64,000 nt of DNA, taken from positions 16,473,949 to 16,537,948 of the forward strand of contig NC_087066.1 of the NCBI RefSeq assembly GCF_963678635.1, written 5' to 3'. The number at the start of each line of letters is the position of its first letter. The first letter of the stretch is position 1. This document shows, piece after piece, positions 48,001 to 51,000 of this stretch. Source of the stretch: Symsagittifera roscoffensis. Its lineage: Eukaryota; Xenacoelomorpha; Acoela; Convolutidae. Under the pieces are notes generated by a model, which saw only the letters and a list, made by a program, of their open reading frames with translations, had not been told where the DNA came from and did no database searches. Both the position numbers and the translations under genes were made by a program.

Positions 48001-51000
48001 TCCTCACTTTCTTCGGAAGTCGGAACAATAACAAGCCTTCTAATGAGATCTTGGGAATTGAGAAAACTAAATCTTTTACTTTTGCAGATTTAATTTCATT
48101 TGTAGATTCGTTAGTTTTTGTTTAAGTTAATTATTTTTTGACCACCAAGAAAGTTGCAGAAAATCTGGGAAAATTGCCGAAAAATGCACCATATGCCACA
48201 TGCTAAAGCTTTGTCTATGCTGGTGTTTTTTTATTATTGTTTTTTTTTGTGTTCTTGTTTGGTTTTTTTTTGTCAATTCAGCGTTTCAACCTATAGATTC
48301 GAGACTTATGATGCAGTTTTTCGATAAAATAAAGATCAGTTTCGGACCGTATAATAGAAAAGACCCGTTAAAGTAAACAAAAGCTATATGTGCGTTCTAT
48401 GTAATTTGTGCAGTTCAGTATAGCTAGAAAAAAATTGCATATTGGCAATTGGATATTCTTTTCTCGTTTCAAACAAGGAATGTGTTCAAACAATTTAGCG
48501 ATGCATGAGTTTCAAAGCAATATTTTTCAGCTTGTTATCAGTGTCTCATTGTTTTTGTCCTGTGTTTTTTTTTGTTTTAATGAGTAAAAGTGATGATTTG
48601 ACCCCTGATTTTTTTTCTAGTTCAAGTGCTAAATTTGGGGAAAGTTTTGTTCTATCAAAGGTATTAGTGCAGAAAAGTTTGAGTTACTTTCATTTTCTAT
48701 GATTATTTATACTGTTTAGAATTCTTTATGCACTAGAAAAGAGTTTATTCATTCTATTTTCTCTAATTTGGTTAGTTTGATAAAAAAGTGTAAATCATGA
48801 ATTCAATCAAAGTCTCTTCAAAGTCTATATATAATGCTTTTTCTCTTGTAACCGTCTATAAATTAGATTTTCCAGTGAAATAGAAAATATACTTATGGAT
48901 CCTGTTTTCTCAATCTTATTACGCTTGCGATTAGCAAGCGTTATCAAACTGGAATATAGCTTTTTTCGGGCTAACAACTTGTTAAACAGAATCACTTGTA
49001 TCTTGGTTCATAATGTATTCAAACTTCTTAACGTTCCCGGCCAACAGCGACCGAAATTATTTCAGCCTATTTTTATTATTAGCCGGGTTAATGACCTAGT
49101 TTTGGGTAGTATCAAGAGAAACGCAATTTTAACACTTCTCTCTTTTTTTTTGAAGTTGGCTGTCTGTTTACCAATCGGTTTGTTGAAATTGCTTTTCTTT
49201 TCGTTATGAAAAAATATTTCCAAATTTATTGGAAAATTTGAGTTTTTCTCAGAGACTTCTACTGATTTTCAAAAAGGGGTGTAAATTGAAAGACCGCAGG
49301 CTCCGCTGTTGCATACTCAATAGATTCTCTTTTACTTTAACCCTCTGTCTTCAGCCTTCGAAAAATTCTGTGGGGAATATTTGACCCATATTTTTGTGGG
49401 GAATCATATAAGCCATTTTTTTCCTTTTGTCCAAAAACTACCACTCTCAAATCTCAGTTTTTGGTTTCAATGAATAAAAATGTTTTAAAAAGCTCCCTGT
49501 ATATGCGTCTACGCCCAGTATTTTTTATATACAAAGTTATAGCCCTCGGATTATTAAAATTTTTGATTTTTGATCGTTTTGTGATTCTTTTTGACTTTTC
49601 TCGAAAACTAACCTCTCAAATAAGATATTGCGGGTCTAATGGAGAAAATGGGCAGTGGGAACTTCGCAAAGTTATTTACGCAAAAGTTTTCGCCCTCGGA
49701 AAAGTCAAATTTTTGATTTATTGACCGTTTTTCAAACTTTCGAATATTCTCGAAAACTTCCATATCCTATCTGAGATTTTGGGTTCAGTTCAAAGAACGG
49801 GTTGCAAGAAGCGCATTTGCTTCTGCGACTAAGCACAAATTTTTCTGAAACCAAAATTTTTAGCCTTTAGATTTTTTGACCGTTTTTTTGAAAGTTTTAT
49901 TTTTTCTTCTAAGACTACCCTCCCATATCTGACATTTTGGGTTCAATCGAAATTACAGGTTAAGTGAATCCCTTCGGCATGAGCAGGTACGCCCTATTTT
50001 TCCACACAAAAAGCTATGCCAAATCTGATATCATAGGTTAAATCGAAACAACACGTTGTTGAAAGCTTATCTTTATAACTGGCTATGCCCAATTTGTTTA
50101 AGAAAAAAATATCGCCTTCAATTTATTCAATTTTTCGAATTTTTAACAGCTTTATGGAAATTTTTTGACGCTACGCAAAAACTACCCTGCCAATTCTCAG
50201 GTTGTGTTCAATCGAGAAACCTGGGTTAGTGAATCGTTTCTGCTTAAGCGGCCAGATCCTGCGTTTGCAGAAAGTATTTTTGGGTTTAAAAAAGTCTTTC
50301 GACCGTTTCTTAGAACTTTTGATCGTTTCTTAAAATTTGTGCGAATAATCTTAAAATTCACTCTATCAAATCTGTGATGAAAAATTCAATTGAAAAAACC
50401 AGTAGCAATAATTTTTCCTGCATAAGCGGCGACTCCTTAATTTTTTGTACGAGAAATGTCAGCTCCTTGGGAAAATTGATTATCCTAAAATTTTTTATTC
50501 TTCCCATTCTTTTGTGTTGCATCAGTTAGCAAGTTCATTCAATATCAAGCACGTACCTCTAGCTTAATTTGGGCCCTTAATTGTTTTCTAGCGAGACATA
50601 CGAAAATTTTGGTTCACCTAAGTTTTTAACAGTTTAAATTTTGTTCGACACAATTTATAATGTTTGTGTTGTATCGCAAGTGGTGCGAAGCTCTGCTTGG
50701 CCTCTGTGTCAAAAGTTTCAATCATAATTCGTTCTAGAAATTCAAAGAGCTTTAAAGCAATCTATATCATCAATTTTTGTTTGAATTTTGAAAGTTTTTT
50801 TTCTGTTGACGTGGGTTCCTTGACTCTTTTCTATTTGCTGTTGGATATGTTTGAAACAAGTTAATTGTCATCAACTAAACTATTTTGATGAGTCCAAGAA
50901 CGGGGCTGTATAACATATCATATAGATAAAATATCATACAGTTTTGATGGCCTTATTTAAGTGTTATCGCGCGCTTTTTGTAACCAAATTCGAAGTTCTG

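Noticed and set aside
48895-49209. 104-residue frame inside SNAP29 intron 2
   Set aside because: It starts in a family-H repeat, is hydrophobic because of T-rich DNA, and has no motif.
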